Source: Richelia sinica FACHB-800 (GTDB taxonomy: Bacteria; Cyanobacteriota; Cyanobacteriia; Cyanobacteriales; Nostocaceae). From it: DNA of 64,000 nucleotides. The stretch spans positions 46,014-110,013 of the forward strand of contig NZ_JACJTT010000014.1 in assembly GCF_014698825.1 (NCBI RefSeq), in the 5' to 3' direction. Positions 18,215-26,822 of the stretch are shown in pieces (position 1 is the stretch's first letter; each line of letters starts with the position of its first letter). Made by a program: the position numbers and the translations under genes. The notes below the pieces were generated by a model. The model had not been told where the DNA came from. It was given only the letters and a program-made list of their open reading frames with translations, and did no database searches.

Positions 18215-18439
18215 CTAATTATAGGAATGTTGGCGCTCATAAGCTAGCTCGCGAATCAAATTGAGTCGCGCGCGAATGTAGTCATACAGATAATCAGTTT
18301 CATTAGCATCTAACAATATTTGCTTGGCTGTTTGTTTCACCAGCCACTGCACCAAACTGGCATCGTCTAACTGTAGTAGAGTTACAGTTTGAGCGGCTTC
18401 AACGATAGACCAAAGCTGACGTAAGATTGAAGGAGTCAT
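18215..18439 (-). CDS. Conserved small protein, 74 aa
   Basis: A small, all-helical, soluble protein (MTPSILRQLWSIVEAAQTV...) with no known catalytic motif. The pattern of Leu, Ile and Trp fits two or three amphipathic helices. I recall similar proteins being widespread in cyanobacteria but unnamed. It is convergent with ribD and stands alone. The ATG at 18439 is used. Confidence 0.62.
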   Translation of the reverse strand: MTPSILRQLWSIVEAAQTVTLLQLDDASLVQWLVKQTAKQILLDANETDYLYDYIRARLNLIRELAYERQHSYN

Positions 18440-19054
18440 CAGACCTCTAATAAATCATTAAATTGCGTTGTTTTTAGGTTACACAATTCCGATGTTAGCT
18501 GACGGAATAAATCTACAACCTGAGATAAGTATTATTAAAAATTTAATTACTAGATGTATATTTATATGAACGTTAAGAACCAAGAAATCTCATAAATTAA
18601 ATTAACAAAAATTGACTAACCTGGAGACAATTTGTTAATCACACCGTCAGATGAGATTGTGTTTTTCAAGCGACAATTTTGATTCAATTATCTGAATCAA
18701 ACTTCATGGAGACTACGATTTTTAGTTTAAGCGGACACAAATAAGCTGACTAGCGTGAAATTACCGTAAATGTCAAAAGAGAAGCTTACCATCACTAGTC
18801 CCGAATTATACGCTAATTTTGGTCAAAAATCTAGGCCAATCAAGGATAACCCAGATATGTAATTTTAGGGATTGGTAAGGATTGATCTGCAAAAGCCAAT
18901 TTGACCAATTTTGCACAAATGGAATGGAGTCATCATGACTCAAGTATTTTGTATCATCATTAAATTAAAACGCTATGAGTGAGGTAGTAATAAATTTCCA
19001 GAGTTGATCAGGAAAAAGAATGAGAGAATTGAACAAAGCAGCATTTCTCCATTT
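18440..19054. other. Intergenic region without recognised genes
   Basis: About 600 AT-rich bp separate the 74-aa gene from the methyltransferase. A short palindrome, GAGTCATCATGACTC, is seen at 18928-18942. I see no further structure. The promoter of the methyltransferase should be here. Confidence 0.4.
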
Positions 19055-21181
19055 ATGAGTGCCATGTTTACGCCTGACAATAGCGAGAACATTGTTACAG
19101 AAACCTGCGTCAATTCAGACTTAATAGAAATTAATATCATTGCTGATTACTGTCAAAAAAGCACAGCAGGTAAGCTTTTACCAGATGCCTTTTACATTCA
19201 TATATTAGCTCTGCATATTCTTGACCCTTTGCTGCAAAAATATGAGCGTCTTGCTCGTGATGTTGCGCCTCAAGGAGCAAAAGCAACTCTAGTCAAATTT
19301 AGTCTCAGTAAAGCCAGGATTTCTTACCTATTTTATCCTGATTTTGATATTGACCCCCACCCGGCCCTACACACTAGTATTCAAGTAGATTTAAATACTC
19401 TGGCAGTTAGTTATCGCGATTATAGAGACTCAGAAAACCCACCGATTCTTCATCGCAAAGAAACTTTTGTTACACCTGATTATCCTCTTTATGAACAATT
19501 TGCAGCCTTAACCCAAGCACAAGAAGCTTTAGGGTTACTGGATAATACTAGAGGTATTGGCACAAGGGATGGTTGGTTAAGAAGGTTAGAAACCCACGGA
19601 GTAGAAATTCATGGTCATAACTTGATTCAAAAGAAAAACCATGTTGCCAGTAATTTAACACCAAAAATCCAACGTCATAAAGCAGCAATTGTCCGTCATG
19701 ATTTATCTAGACCTGTACGTTTAGCTTGGGAAGCTGGTTTATTTACCCAAGAAACCACCTTTTTTGATTATGGGTGTGGACATGGGGGAGATGTTCGACG
19801 TATTGGGGAAATGGAATTTACTAGTGCTGGTTGGGACCCTTATTATTCTCCCCATATTCCTTGTACATCTGCGGATATTGTGAATCTTGGCTTTGTGATT
19901 AATGTCATTGAAGACCAAAGCGAACGACGAGAGGCTTTAGTTAAAGCGTGGGAACTGACACAAAGGGTATTATTAGTTTCTGCTCAAGTTTTGATTGCAG
20001 ATAGTAAAAAAGGTGTAGTTGCTTATGGTGATGGTGTCATTACCAACCGCAATACCTTTCAAAAGTATTATGAGCAGGAAGAACTGAAAATATATATTGA
20101 CCAAGTGCTGAATGTAGATGCAATTCCTGTAGCCTTGGGAGTATATTTTGTGTTTCGGGATGAAGCACAAGCACAGTTATTTCGCGCTTCTCGCTTCCGG
20201 TCGCGGGCCACAACTCCGAAAGTGCGGACTAGTGTCAAGCGATTTGCAGAATATCAACAACTTTTACAACCTTTGATGGCGTTTGTCACAGAACGTGGTC
20301 GCTTACCTGGGTCGGGGGAATTGGAACAGGAAGAACCTATCTGCGCTGAATTTGGCAGTTTACGCCGAGCCTTTAATGTTATTTTACAGGCAACGAACCC
20401 AGAAGAGTGGGAAGCGATCGCTCAACAACGTCGTCAAGACTTGATGGTTTATTTAGCCTTGTGTCAATTTAGCCGTCGTCCCAAGTTTGCGACATTAGCA
20501 CCAGAAGTGCAAGAAGATATTTTAGGTTTATTTGGTAGTTATAAACAAGCTTGGTTGCAAGCAGACGAGATGCTGCATAGTTTGGGCAATACAGAACTAA
20601 TTATAGAACATTGTCAAAATAGTAAAATTGGCAAAGTTTTCAGTAGTTCTCTGTGGGTACATATCTCTGCACTCCAGTCCCTTGACCCCATTCTGCGGCT
20701 GTATGAAGGCTGTGCTAGTCGGACTATTGGCAGATTAGAAGCAGCAAATGTAATTAAGTTTCATACGAAAAAACCCAAGATTTCCTATTTATTTTATCCA
20801 GAATTTGATACAGAGGCTCATCCACTTTTGTTGAAAGCAATGGAAGTAGACTTGCGCGATTTACATGTGACTTATCGGGAATATGACACTGCGGATGATC
20901 CACCAATATTACATTGTAAAGATGCCTTAGTTACCCCTGATTATTATCAGTATGAAAAATTGGTGAGATTGACTCGTCAAGAAGAAGATTGGGGATTATT
21001 TGATGACTGGCGCAATATTGGCAATTTGTCTGGTTGGCAGAGATGTTTAAGAGAGCATTGTGCGGAAATTAAGCATCATAAATTAACTTGGATGAAGGAT
21101 GCAGATCCTTATAAAGTGAAATTATTAAAATCAGCTATTAATAATCGACGTAAAAATCGGCACAAGGTAACAGAGGATTAA
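19055..21181 (+). CDS. DNA phosphorothioation-associated putative methyltransferase, flanks duplicated
   Basis: A protein of about 708 residues resembling the methyltransferase family annotated alongside dnd phosphorothioation clusters. The central Rossmann core has the SAM motif FDYGCGHGGDVRRIG (about 238-252 from this start). A domain of about 165 residues occurs twice, once before the core (about 26-190) and once at the C-terminus (about 514-680). Shared landmarks are ISYLFYPxFD, HPxL, PPILHxK, VTPDY and a final GW. No dndBCDE gene is nearby. The start is uncertain: TTG at 19004, ATG at 19055 or ATG at 19064, none with a clear ribosome site. It ends one base before the stop of the opposite-strand gene. 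Confidence 0.75.
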   Translation: MSAMFTPDNSENIVTETCVNSDLIEINIIADYCQKSTAGKLLPDAFYIHILALHILDPLLQKYERLARDVAPQGAKATLVKFSLSKARISYLFYPDFDIDPHPALHTSIQVDLNTLAVSYRDYRDSENPPILHRKETFVTPDYPLYEQFAALTQAQEALGLLDNTRGIGTRDGWLRRLETHGVEIHGHNLIQKKNHVASNLTPKIQRHKAAIVRHDLSRPVRLAWEAGLFTQETTFFDYGCGHGGDVRRIGEMEFTSAGWDPYYSPHIPCTSADIVNLGFVINVIEDQSERREALVKAWELTQRVLLVSAQVLIADSKKGVVAYGDGVITNRNTFQKYYEQEELKIYIDQVLNVDAIPVALGVYFVFRDEAQAQLFRASRFRSRATTPKVRTSVKRFAEYQQLLQPLMAFVTERGRLPGSGELEQEEPICAEFGSLRRAFNVILQATNPEEWEAIAQQRRQDLMVYLALCQFSRRPKFATLAPEVQEDILGLFGSYKQAWLQADEMLHSLGNTELIIEHCQNSKIGKVFSSSLWVHISALQSLDPILRLYEGCASRTIGRLEAANVIKFHTKKPKISYLFYPEFDTEAHPLLLKAMEVDLRDLHVTYREYDTADDPPILHCKDALVTPDYYQYEKLVRLTRQEEDWGLFDDWRNIGNLSGWQRCLREHCAEIKHHKLTWMKDADPYKVKLLKSAINNRRKNRHKVTED

Positions 21182-21763
21182 TTATTTAATTTCCTTGGCT
21201 AATTTTAGCCAATTCTCAATTCCTTTTTTGGTTGGTTGTCGAGAATCGTTGAATGTCCAAATATCTCGTTTATGTTGTTGCCCATAACTAATATGGATGG
21301 GTCTATGGGGATGGTAGAAATATAGGGAGTCAAAGGGTAATTTGGCTCGTAATATCCAATCTACTAATTGATTGCTGGGTAAGTCGATAATCAGAAAATC
21401 ACAGGCAGCTCCTAATCTTTCACAGTAGTATTTACCATTTTTATTTATTTCATGGCTCATATGTTGGTCTAGGTTAGGCGCTACTCTGCCATTTTTTTCA
21501 CCGGTAATTGGGTCTTTTTGTTCGAGGTATTTTTTTAAATCTGGTGAGCAAAAACCATAGGTAAGTTGAAATTTTTCAATGCCAAAATAATCAATTATTG
21601 GGTCAATAATAAATTGATTCAGTTGTTGTAATGCGGGAATGGTCTCTTGGTGATTTTGAGGATAGGGATTAATATTTGGAGAATATTTTTGATATGTTTG
21701 TGTACAGGTACAGAATTGTTTTAAGTTGAGATATTTGCCTAGTTGTATATTTTCATAGTGCAT
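21182..21763 (-). CDS. Putative M15-like metallopeptidase-fold protein
   Basis: A 193-residue protein tail-to-tail with the methyltransferase, with no spacer between the stops. The order of residues recalls D-Ala-D-Ala carboxypeptidase/Hedgehog-type (M15) zinc sites: FQLTYGFCSPDL, then DQHMSHE, AACDFLIID and RPIHISYG, giving possible His, Asp and His ligands. No signal peptide is present, which argues against a wall-degrading role. The family is therefore tentative. The close pairing with the methyltransferase suggests, but does not prove, a joint function. Confidence 0.45.
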   Translation of the reverse strand: MHYENIQLGKYLNLKQFCTCTQTYQKYSPNINPYPQNHQETIPALQQLNQFIIDPIIDYFGIEKFQLTYGFCSPDLKKYLEQKDPITGEKNGRVAPNLDQHMSHEINKNGKYYCERLGAACDFLIIDLPSNQLVDWILRAKLPFDSLYFYHPHRPIHISYGQQHKRDIWTFNDSRQPTKKGIENWLKLAKEIK

Positions 21764-21797
21764 GAGATTTATTTTTATTATAAATAATATTAAACTC

Positions 21798-21826
21798 GTA
21801 GAAACGTTCCGTCGGAACGTCTCTAC
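21798..21826. repeat. Dispersed hairpin repeat, copy 1
   Basis: GTAGAAACGTTCC (21798-21810) faces GGAACGTCTCTAC (21814-21826) with one mismatch and a 3-nt loop. It lies between two minus-strand genes and may act as a terminator. Confidence 0.75.
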
Positions 21827-21853
21827 ATTGATTTTTTCCAGATATCTATTAGA

Positions 21854-23347
21854 TTAATTCACAGCTTGAGACTGAGAACCAGGAATCGTAACATCTATGG
21901 AGGTAACTTGTTTTGTGAGTTGGGTTAAGGGAGGTTGAATTGTTGTTTGATTTCCCACTACTAAAGTCACAAGATTTTCTGGTTTGAGATATTTACGCGC
22001 TACTCTTTGTAAGTCGATGACGGTGGTTTGAGCGACAGCTTTTTGATAGCGAAATAGGAAATCTGGGGGATAGCCGTAGTATTCATAGCGCATGAGTCTA
22101 GATAAGGTTTGACTGGGGTCTTGGAAATTAAAAACGAAGGAATTCAGGGTAGACTCTTGAGCGAATTTGAGTTCTTTGTCGGTGACTCTTTCAGTTTGTA
22201 AACGTTTAATTTCTGCTTGGACTGCCTTCACAAATTGGACTGTAGCATCAGAACGGGTTTGTCCACCGGCGATAAACATGCCCGGATAATCGAAACGGGG
22301 ACTCCATAATCCATATACAGAATAAGCTAAACCTTGGCGCGATCGCACTTCGTTAAACAAGCGGCCACCAAAACCATTTAACACCCCATTCAATACATCC
22401 AGTGCGGCATAGTCGGGACTGTTAAATTGTCCACCTAAATGACCAAGTAACACACTACTTTGGGTGAGTTGGGGTTGGTTGACAAAAAACACACCACCTA
22501 AATTAGCCTGTGATACCTGCGGTAATTCAGTTTTAACTGTTGTGGGGCGTGGTTGCCAATCACCAAACTTAGCTTGAATGAGCGATCGCATTTTCTGCGG
22601 GTCAAAATCGCCCACAATCCCTAAAATAAGATTATTGGGGTAATAATATTGCTGATAAAACTTCAGCAAATCCTGACGAGAAATCTTATCTAGAGTTGCA
22701 TACTCTACCGTGCGAGCATAGGGACTTTCCTGACCATAGACTAACTTTCTAAACTCTCGGCTAGCAATACCATTGGGGTCATCGTTACGACGAGCAATAC
22801 CACCCTTAGCTTGGGTTTTAGCTAAATCTAACTTTTCCTGAGCAAACACAGGTTCTCGCAGCACTTCCGCAAACAACCCAAACACTGTATCTACATCTTC
22901 ACTCAATGAATCAAAACTAGCAGTACCAGCACCTTCACTAATACCCGTTTCCACTGCGGCTGCTTGTTGTTCCAATATCTCATTTAACTGGTCAGCAGAA
23001 TGTTTTTTCGTTCCTCCACTCCGCATCACCGTTCCCGTTAAACCAGCTAAACCCACCTTATCAGCAGGTTCCCAGCGACTACCAGTTTTAATCAAAGCTG
23101 TACCACTGACTAAAGGTAGCTCATGGTCTTCCATCAAATAAACCACCAAGCCATTTTCCAAAACATATCTTTCATACTTGGGTAGCTTAATTTCTGGTAA
23201 AGCTGAGAACTGTAACTCATCATAATGCTTCGTCGTTGGTGCTGCCCAAGAAAAGTTAAATGTCACCAGTAAACACGAAACAGCCAAAAACAAAGCTAAA
23301 AAAAACCGACGACTCTTCTTAAAAAGTTTCAATTTTTTACCTCTCAA
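21854..23347 (-). CDS. M16 peptidase, non-catalytic partner subunit
   Basis: A 497-residue secreted M16-family protein with a signal peptide (about 1-35, ending FSWAA). At the position of the HxxEH zinc motif it reads LTGTVMRSGG, so it cannot bind zinc. It keeps the substrate-binding Arg/Tyr motif RSRQGLAYSVY. This fits the usual bacterial arrangement in which an inactive subunit pairs with an active one, here the gene just upstream. The start is probably TTG at 23347, as no ATG precedes the conserved region. Substrates are unknown; small peptides in the periplasm are likely. Confidence 0.85.
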   Translation of the reverse strand: MRGKKLKLFKKSRRFFLALFLAVSCLLVTFNFSWAAPTTKHYDELQFSALPEIKLPKYERYVLENGLVVYLMEDHELPLVSGTALIKTGSRWEPADKVGLAGLTGTVMRSGGTKKHSADQLNEILEQQAAAVETGISEGAGTASFDSLSEDVDTVFGLFAEVLREPVFAQEKLDLAKTQAKGGIARRNDDPNGIASREFRKLVYGQESPYARTVEYATLDKISRQDLLKFYQQYYYPNNLILGIVGDFDPQKMRSLIQAKFGDWQPRPTTVKTELPQVSQANLGGVFFVNQPQLTQSSVLLGHLGGQFNSPDYAALDVLNGVLNGFGGRLFNEVRSRQGLAYSVYGLWSPRFDYPGMFIAGGQTRSDATVQFVKAVQAEIKRLQTERVTDKELKFAQESTLNSFVFNFQDPSQTLSRLMRYEYYGYPPDFLFRYQKAVAQTTVIDLQRVARKYLKPENLVTLVVGNQTTIQPPLTQLTKQVTSIDVTIPGSQSQAVN

Positions 23348-23391
23348 AATGATGTGAAGAAGGAGTTCAGAAGTTACAGAAGTATGGCTGA

Positions 23392-23418
23392 TGCCTCCGG
23401 CACGCTACGCAAACAGAA
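23392..23418. repeat. Diverged dispersed repeat of the CTACGGCACGCTGCGC type
   Basis: CTCCGGCACGCTACGCAAACAG resembles sequences at 33249-33275 and, reversed, at 52354-52377 and 52392-52415. It lies in the gap between the two M16 genes. Confidence 0.55.
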
Positions 23419-23462
23419 GTTACAGAATTATGGCTGCGTTAACAGGAGTCTCTTACTCTTAT

Positions 23463-23542
23463 CTGTCACCTGTCACCTGTCACCTGTCACCTGTCACCTG
23501 TCACCTATTACCTATTACCTATTACCTATTACCTATTACCTA
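23463..23542. repeat. Heptamer array (CTGTCAC then CTATTAC units)
   Basis: About five or six CTGTCAC units are followed by about five CTATTAC units, head to tail with almost no variation. The last unit overlaps the stop codon of the upstream M16 gene (TAG, read on the minus strand at 23542-23540). Confidence 0.9.
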
Positions 23543-25114
23543 TGCTTTTTTCGACAACAATTTACCAATAGTGCGATTTTCTGGGATAAAAGTTGCCTTG
23601 GCTACTCTTTGAATATCTGCGGGTGTTACCGCGGCAATTTGGTCTAATTGCTTGAATAAATTCCGCCAAGAACCAGTTTTGACCTCGTATTCTAGTAATT
23701 GTTGCGCCATACCCATGTTTGAGTCTAAATTACGCAATAAACCTGCTCTCGCTTGGGTTTTGACCCGCTGCAATTCTTCTGCTGATACCAGTTCAGTTTT
23801 CAGTTTGTCAATTTCTTTCCGCAGTGCTTTAGCTACATCATCAACTGTGTTACCGGGGGCAGTCAGGGCATAAAATAACATTAAATTTGGGGCTTTATCA
23901 CCAGGAAAGCCGCTAAAACCTTGAGCATTGAGGGCTATACGCTGTTTTTCCACCAAAGATTTGTAAAGGCGTGATGTCCTGCCATTACTCAACAAACTAC
24001 CCATAATTTCATACACCACATCATCGGGATGATTTACGGACGGACGATGATAGCCTTCTAAATACAAGGGTTGAGAAGGAAATTCTAAAGAGACTTCTCT
24101 GGTTTCTGTTTGGGGAGGTTCTATTGGTAGTTGTTGTTTAGGTTTGGGTCTAGCTGGATAACGTCCAAAGTATGCCTGTGCGAGTCTTTTTACTTCGTTG
24201 GGATAGACATCTCCCACAATAGCAATGGTGAGGTTGCTGGGTACATAATATGTGGCGAAAAATTGTTCAACGTCATCTGGTGTTAAGTTGCGGATGTCTT
24301 CGTCATAACCAATGACTGGCCTTCTGTAGGGATGAACTTTGAAAGCTGTATCAATAAATTTTTCAATCATGGCACCGATGGGGGAATTTTCTACCCGCAT
24401 CCGTCGTTCTTCTAAAATGACATCTTTTTCTTTGTAGAACTCTCGAAATACAGGTTCTAAAAATCTCTCTGACTCTAGAGACATCCACAATTCCAACTTA
24501 TTAGCAGGAAAACTGTAAAAATAACGGGTTGCTTCACTAGAAGTAGTGGCATTTAACCCTACTCCTCCAGCTTGCTCAACTATCCGTCCCATTTCGTTTT
24601 GTTTAACTAATTTTAAGGCTTGGGATTCTACTGTTTTAAACTCGGCTTGTAGTTGGGTTAATTCCTCTTTTTGTGCCTTGGTTGTAGCAATTCTAATTTT
24701 TTTGTCTAATTCTTCCAACCGTTCCAGTAATGGTTGTTCTGCTTGGTAGTCTGTAGTACCAATACGTTTTGTGCCTTTAAAGGCTAAATGTTCTAAAAAG
24801 TGGGCTAAACCTGTTTTTCCATCTGGTTCGTCAATGCCACCAACATCAGCATAGGTAACAAAAGAAACTACAGGGGCTTGATGGCGTTCTAAAACAATAA
24901 ATTTCAGACCATTATCGAGACGAAATTCTGTTAATTGTTTAATGACTCGATCTAAATAAGGTTGAATCGAAGCAGCGGGAGGTTGTAATGCTAGAGCAAC
25001 TTCTGGCATCCAGAACCAACAGGTCATGAACAAAGCCAAAGTGAAGAATAGAAGACGACGCAAGAGAAAATTGTTAACCATGCCTAAGAACCAAGGAAAA
25101 ATCGTTTTATTCAT
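23540..25114 (-). CDS. M16 zinc peptidase, catalytic subunit
   Basis: A 524-residue secreted insulinase-family protease. The zinc motif HFLEH is at about 105-109, within TGLAHFLEHLAFKGT. A signal or anchor segment spans about 18-43. A charged insertion of about 60 residues (LLERLEELDKKIRIATTK...) separates the zinc motif from the following conserved helix, giving a lid or coiled coil. ATG at 25114 is better than TTG at 25120. It is the first gene of the pair with the inactive subunit; 192 bp of repeat DNA separate them. Its stop codon lies within a heptamer repeat unit. Confidence 0.9.
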   Translation of the reverse strand: MNKTIFPWFLGMVNNFLLRRLLFFTLALFMTCWFWMPEVALALQPPAASIQPYLDRVIKQLTEFRLDNGLKFIVLERHQAPVVSFVTYADVGGIDEPDGKTGLAHFLEHLAFKGTKRIGTTDYQAEQPLLERLEELDKKIRIATTKAQKEELTQLQAEFKTVESQALKLVKQNEMGRIVEQAGGVGLNATTSSEATRYFYSFPANKLELWMSLESERFLEPVFREFYKEKDVILEERRMRVENSPIGAMIEKFIDTAFKVHPYRRPVIGYDEDIRNLTPDDVEQFFATYYVPSNLTIAIVGDVYPNEVKRLAQAYFGRYPARPKPKQQLPIEPPQTETREVSLEFPSQPLYLEGYHRPSVNHPDDVVYEIMGSLLSNGRTSRLYKSLVEKQRIALNAQGFSGFPGDKAPNLMLFYALTAPGNTVDDVAKALRKEIDKLKTELVSAEELQRVKTQARAGLLRNLDSNMGMAQQLLEYEVKTGSWRNLFKQLDQIAAVTPADIQRVAKATFIPENRTIGKLLSKKA

Positions 25115-25263
25115 CAGCAAAAAGTAAATTAAATTTACATGTCTTGAGAAATAGGTTAAATCAAAAATACAGCGTTAATCTTGTATTAAGCTTTCTGTGC
25201 TTTTTGTACTTGACGTTAGACAATAATGCTACAAGTCGTCTCCTGGAGATATCATTAACTAAT

Positions 25264-25887
25264 ATGCGAGTTTTTAATTCTTCTCCACCCTCTGAGGCAC
25301 AGACGCGCACCCGCATTTTACAGGCAGCACAACGATTGTTTGCTTCCCAAGGATTTGATGGCACTACTACTCGTGATTTAGCACAAGCAGCAGGTGTAGC
25401 TGAGGGTACTTTGTTTCGCCATTTTCCCAATAAAAAGGCAATTTTGGTAGAAGTAGCAACTAGTGGCTGGGTTGATATTCTCACAGATTTGCTGACGGAA
25501 TTAAGTGAAATGGGAAGTTATGAGGCTGTAGCCCAAGTCATGCGGAGGCGGATGTGGAATTTTCGGAAAAATGCTGATCTCATGCGTGTTTGTTTTATGG
25601 AAGTGCAGTTTCATCCAGATTTGCGCGATCGCATACAATTAGAGGTGATCGCCAAAATGACCGATGTTGCTGAAGCTTTCTTTCAAACAGCGATGGATCG
25701 GGGCATTTACCGCCAAATGGATGCTAACTTAGTAGCTAAGGTGTTCTTGGGTATGTTTGCCATTGCTGGTTTTTCTGATAGTACCCTCATGGAACCTAAC
25801 GCATCTCCCCAAGAAATGCAACACATGGCCGAAGGTCTTGCTGATATCTTTCTCAATGGTGTCTTAGCAAAAGAATCTTCATCCTGA
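25264..25887 (+). CDS. TetR-family transcriptional regulator
   Basis: A 207-residue regulator from the ATG at 25264; the open frame extends upstream, but that part does not look like protein. The helix-turn-helix is at about 12-57: TRTRILQAAQRLFASQGF, then TTRDLAQAAGVAEGTLFRHF. The C-terminal domain (60-200) is helical and would bind an unknown ligand or form the dimer. It is divergent from the M16 pair, 150 bp apart, so regulation of that pair or of itself is plausible but unproven. Confidence 0.88.
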   Translation: MRVFNSSPPSEAQTRTRILQAAQRLFASQGFDGTTTRDLAQAAGVAEGTLFRHFPNKKAILVEVATSGWVDILTDLLTELSEMGSYEAVAQVMRRRMWNFRKNADLMRVCFMEVQFHPDLRDRIQLEVIAKMTDVAEAFFQTAMDRGIYRQMDANLVAKVFLGMFAIAGFSDSTLMEPNASPQEMQHMAEGLADIFLNGVLAKESSS

Positions 25888-26079
25888 ATTACTTTAAAAC
25901 TCTAACTGCAAAAACTCAATTAAACAAGGCTTACGGTAATTTTACACAGTTCATTGATTTTTGCCATCTTGTAATTTTCTATGGCAGACATCGAAAATAG
26001 GGGTTAAGCAATGTGCTTAACCCCTAAATTAAGTAATCAACCTCATTCAATATAAAATAGACCCCTGGTGAAAATGAAT

Positions 26080-26107
26080 GTAGAGATGTTCCGGCCGAAC
26101 GTCTCTC
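26080..26107. repeat. Dispersed hairpin repeat, copy 2
   Basis: GTAGAGATGTTC and GAACGTCTCT-C arms surround CGGCC. This is the same family as at 21798 and 57645. Confidence 0.7.
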
Positions 26108-26156
26108 CAAGGGTTTCAAACCACGCACATTTAATTACCACCAGATGTCTAATGGA

Positions 26157-26186
26157 TGTAGAGACGCTGTATTCAACGTCTCTACA
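26157..26186. repeat. Dispersed hairpin repeat, copy 3 (variant loop)
   Basis: TGTAGAGACG (26157-26166) pairs perfectly with CGTCTCTACA (26177-26186). The 10-nt loop, CTGTATTCAA, differs from the other copies. Confidence 0.75.
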
Positions 26187-26428
26187 AACTTTGTTGAATC
26201 TTCAGCAGTAAATCTTACAGCAGATTTCATTGCTATGATGTACAAATCATAATAATAAAACTCTTAATTCAACGATTGCATTAATATCATATTGGTAGTG
26301 GCAGGTGACTTGATAGCCTTTTCCACAAAACAACCAGTCCTGATCAGTTCGGGAACCCCCACTATCAAAGTCCGTCAAATCTATATAATGAATGTTAGTA
26401 GTGTTATATATATTGTGAGTAAATTCTG

Positions 26429-26677
26429 ATGACTTCTGAAGATACTAATCTCAAACAAGGTAAGGGCGCTAAATTTATCTACCGATTTCTTGGGGGTGCT
26501 GCACTTGGTGCTTTCGTTGTTTCCATTCCTATCTCCTATGGGTCTTCCATAGATTTAAACTTAGTTCAATTAGGTATTGCATCATTATTGATTATATCAT
26601 GTGGTTTACTATCAAGCTTGTGGGGTGAAAAATTTATTGAGGCAGTCACAAGAATGTTAAATTCTTTTGGTTTTTAA
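26429..26677 (+). CDS. Small membrane protein, 82 aa
   Basis: Two hydrophobic segments (about 22-39 and 45-65) follow a short basic N-terminus, so both ends are probably cytoplasmic. A Gly/Ala-rich first helix (FLGGAALGAFVVSI) suggests close helix packing. The family is unknown. It is convergent with the STAND gene, 145 bp away. It has a clean frame and an ATG start at 26429, but no clear ribosome site. Confidence 0.58.
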   Translation: MTSEDTNLKQGKGAKFIYRFLGGAALGAFVVSIPISYGSSIDLNLVQLGIASLLIISCGLLSSLWGEKFIEAVTRMLNSFGF

Positions 26678-26822
26678 AGTGTATTTCTATCAAACTAATT
26701 ATAGTTTTTATGTCCTCAGCTTAATGGACATGGCTATCTATAATCAGCCGAAAATTATTCAGTTTTTTTGATTTTTGATTTTCTATCATACCTGTATTCA
26801 GAACAGTCCTAACTTGTATTTT

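Larger units (their letters stand above)
25888..26428. other. Intergenic region with three hairpins
   Basis: No gene was found in these 541 bp. A 13-bp perfect hairpin lies at 25998-26026 (TAGGGGTTAAGCA with TGCTTAACCCCTA, 3-nt loop). Two copies of the dispersed GTAGAGACG hairpin follow at 26080-26107 and 26157-26186. The last 100 bp are AT-rich and should contain the promoter of the 82-aa gene. Confidence 0.6.

Noticed and set aside
19000..21800. Complete dnd phosphorothioation cluster
   Set aside because: No DndB, C, D or E-like proteins are encoded around the methyltransferase.
23463..23542. Possible CRISPR array
   Set aside because: Units are 7 bp, without spacers. The same holds for the other heptamer arrays.
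25144..25263. N-terminal extension of the TetR protein
   Set aside because: The residues before the ATG at 25264 are low in quality and do not match the family, which starts just before the helix-turn-helix.
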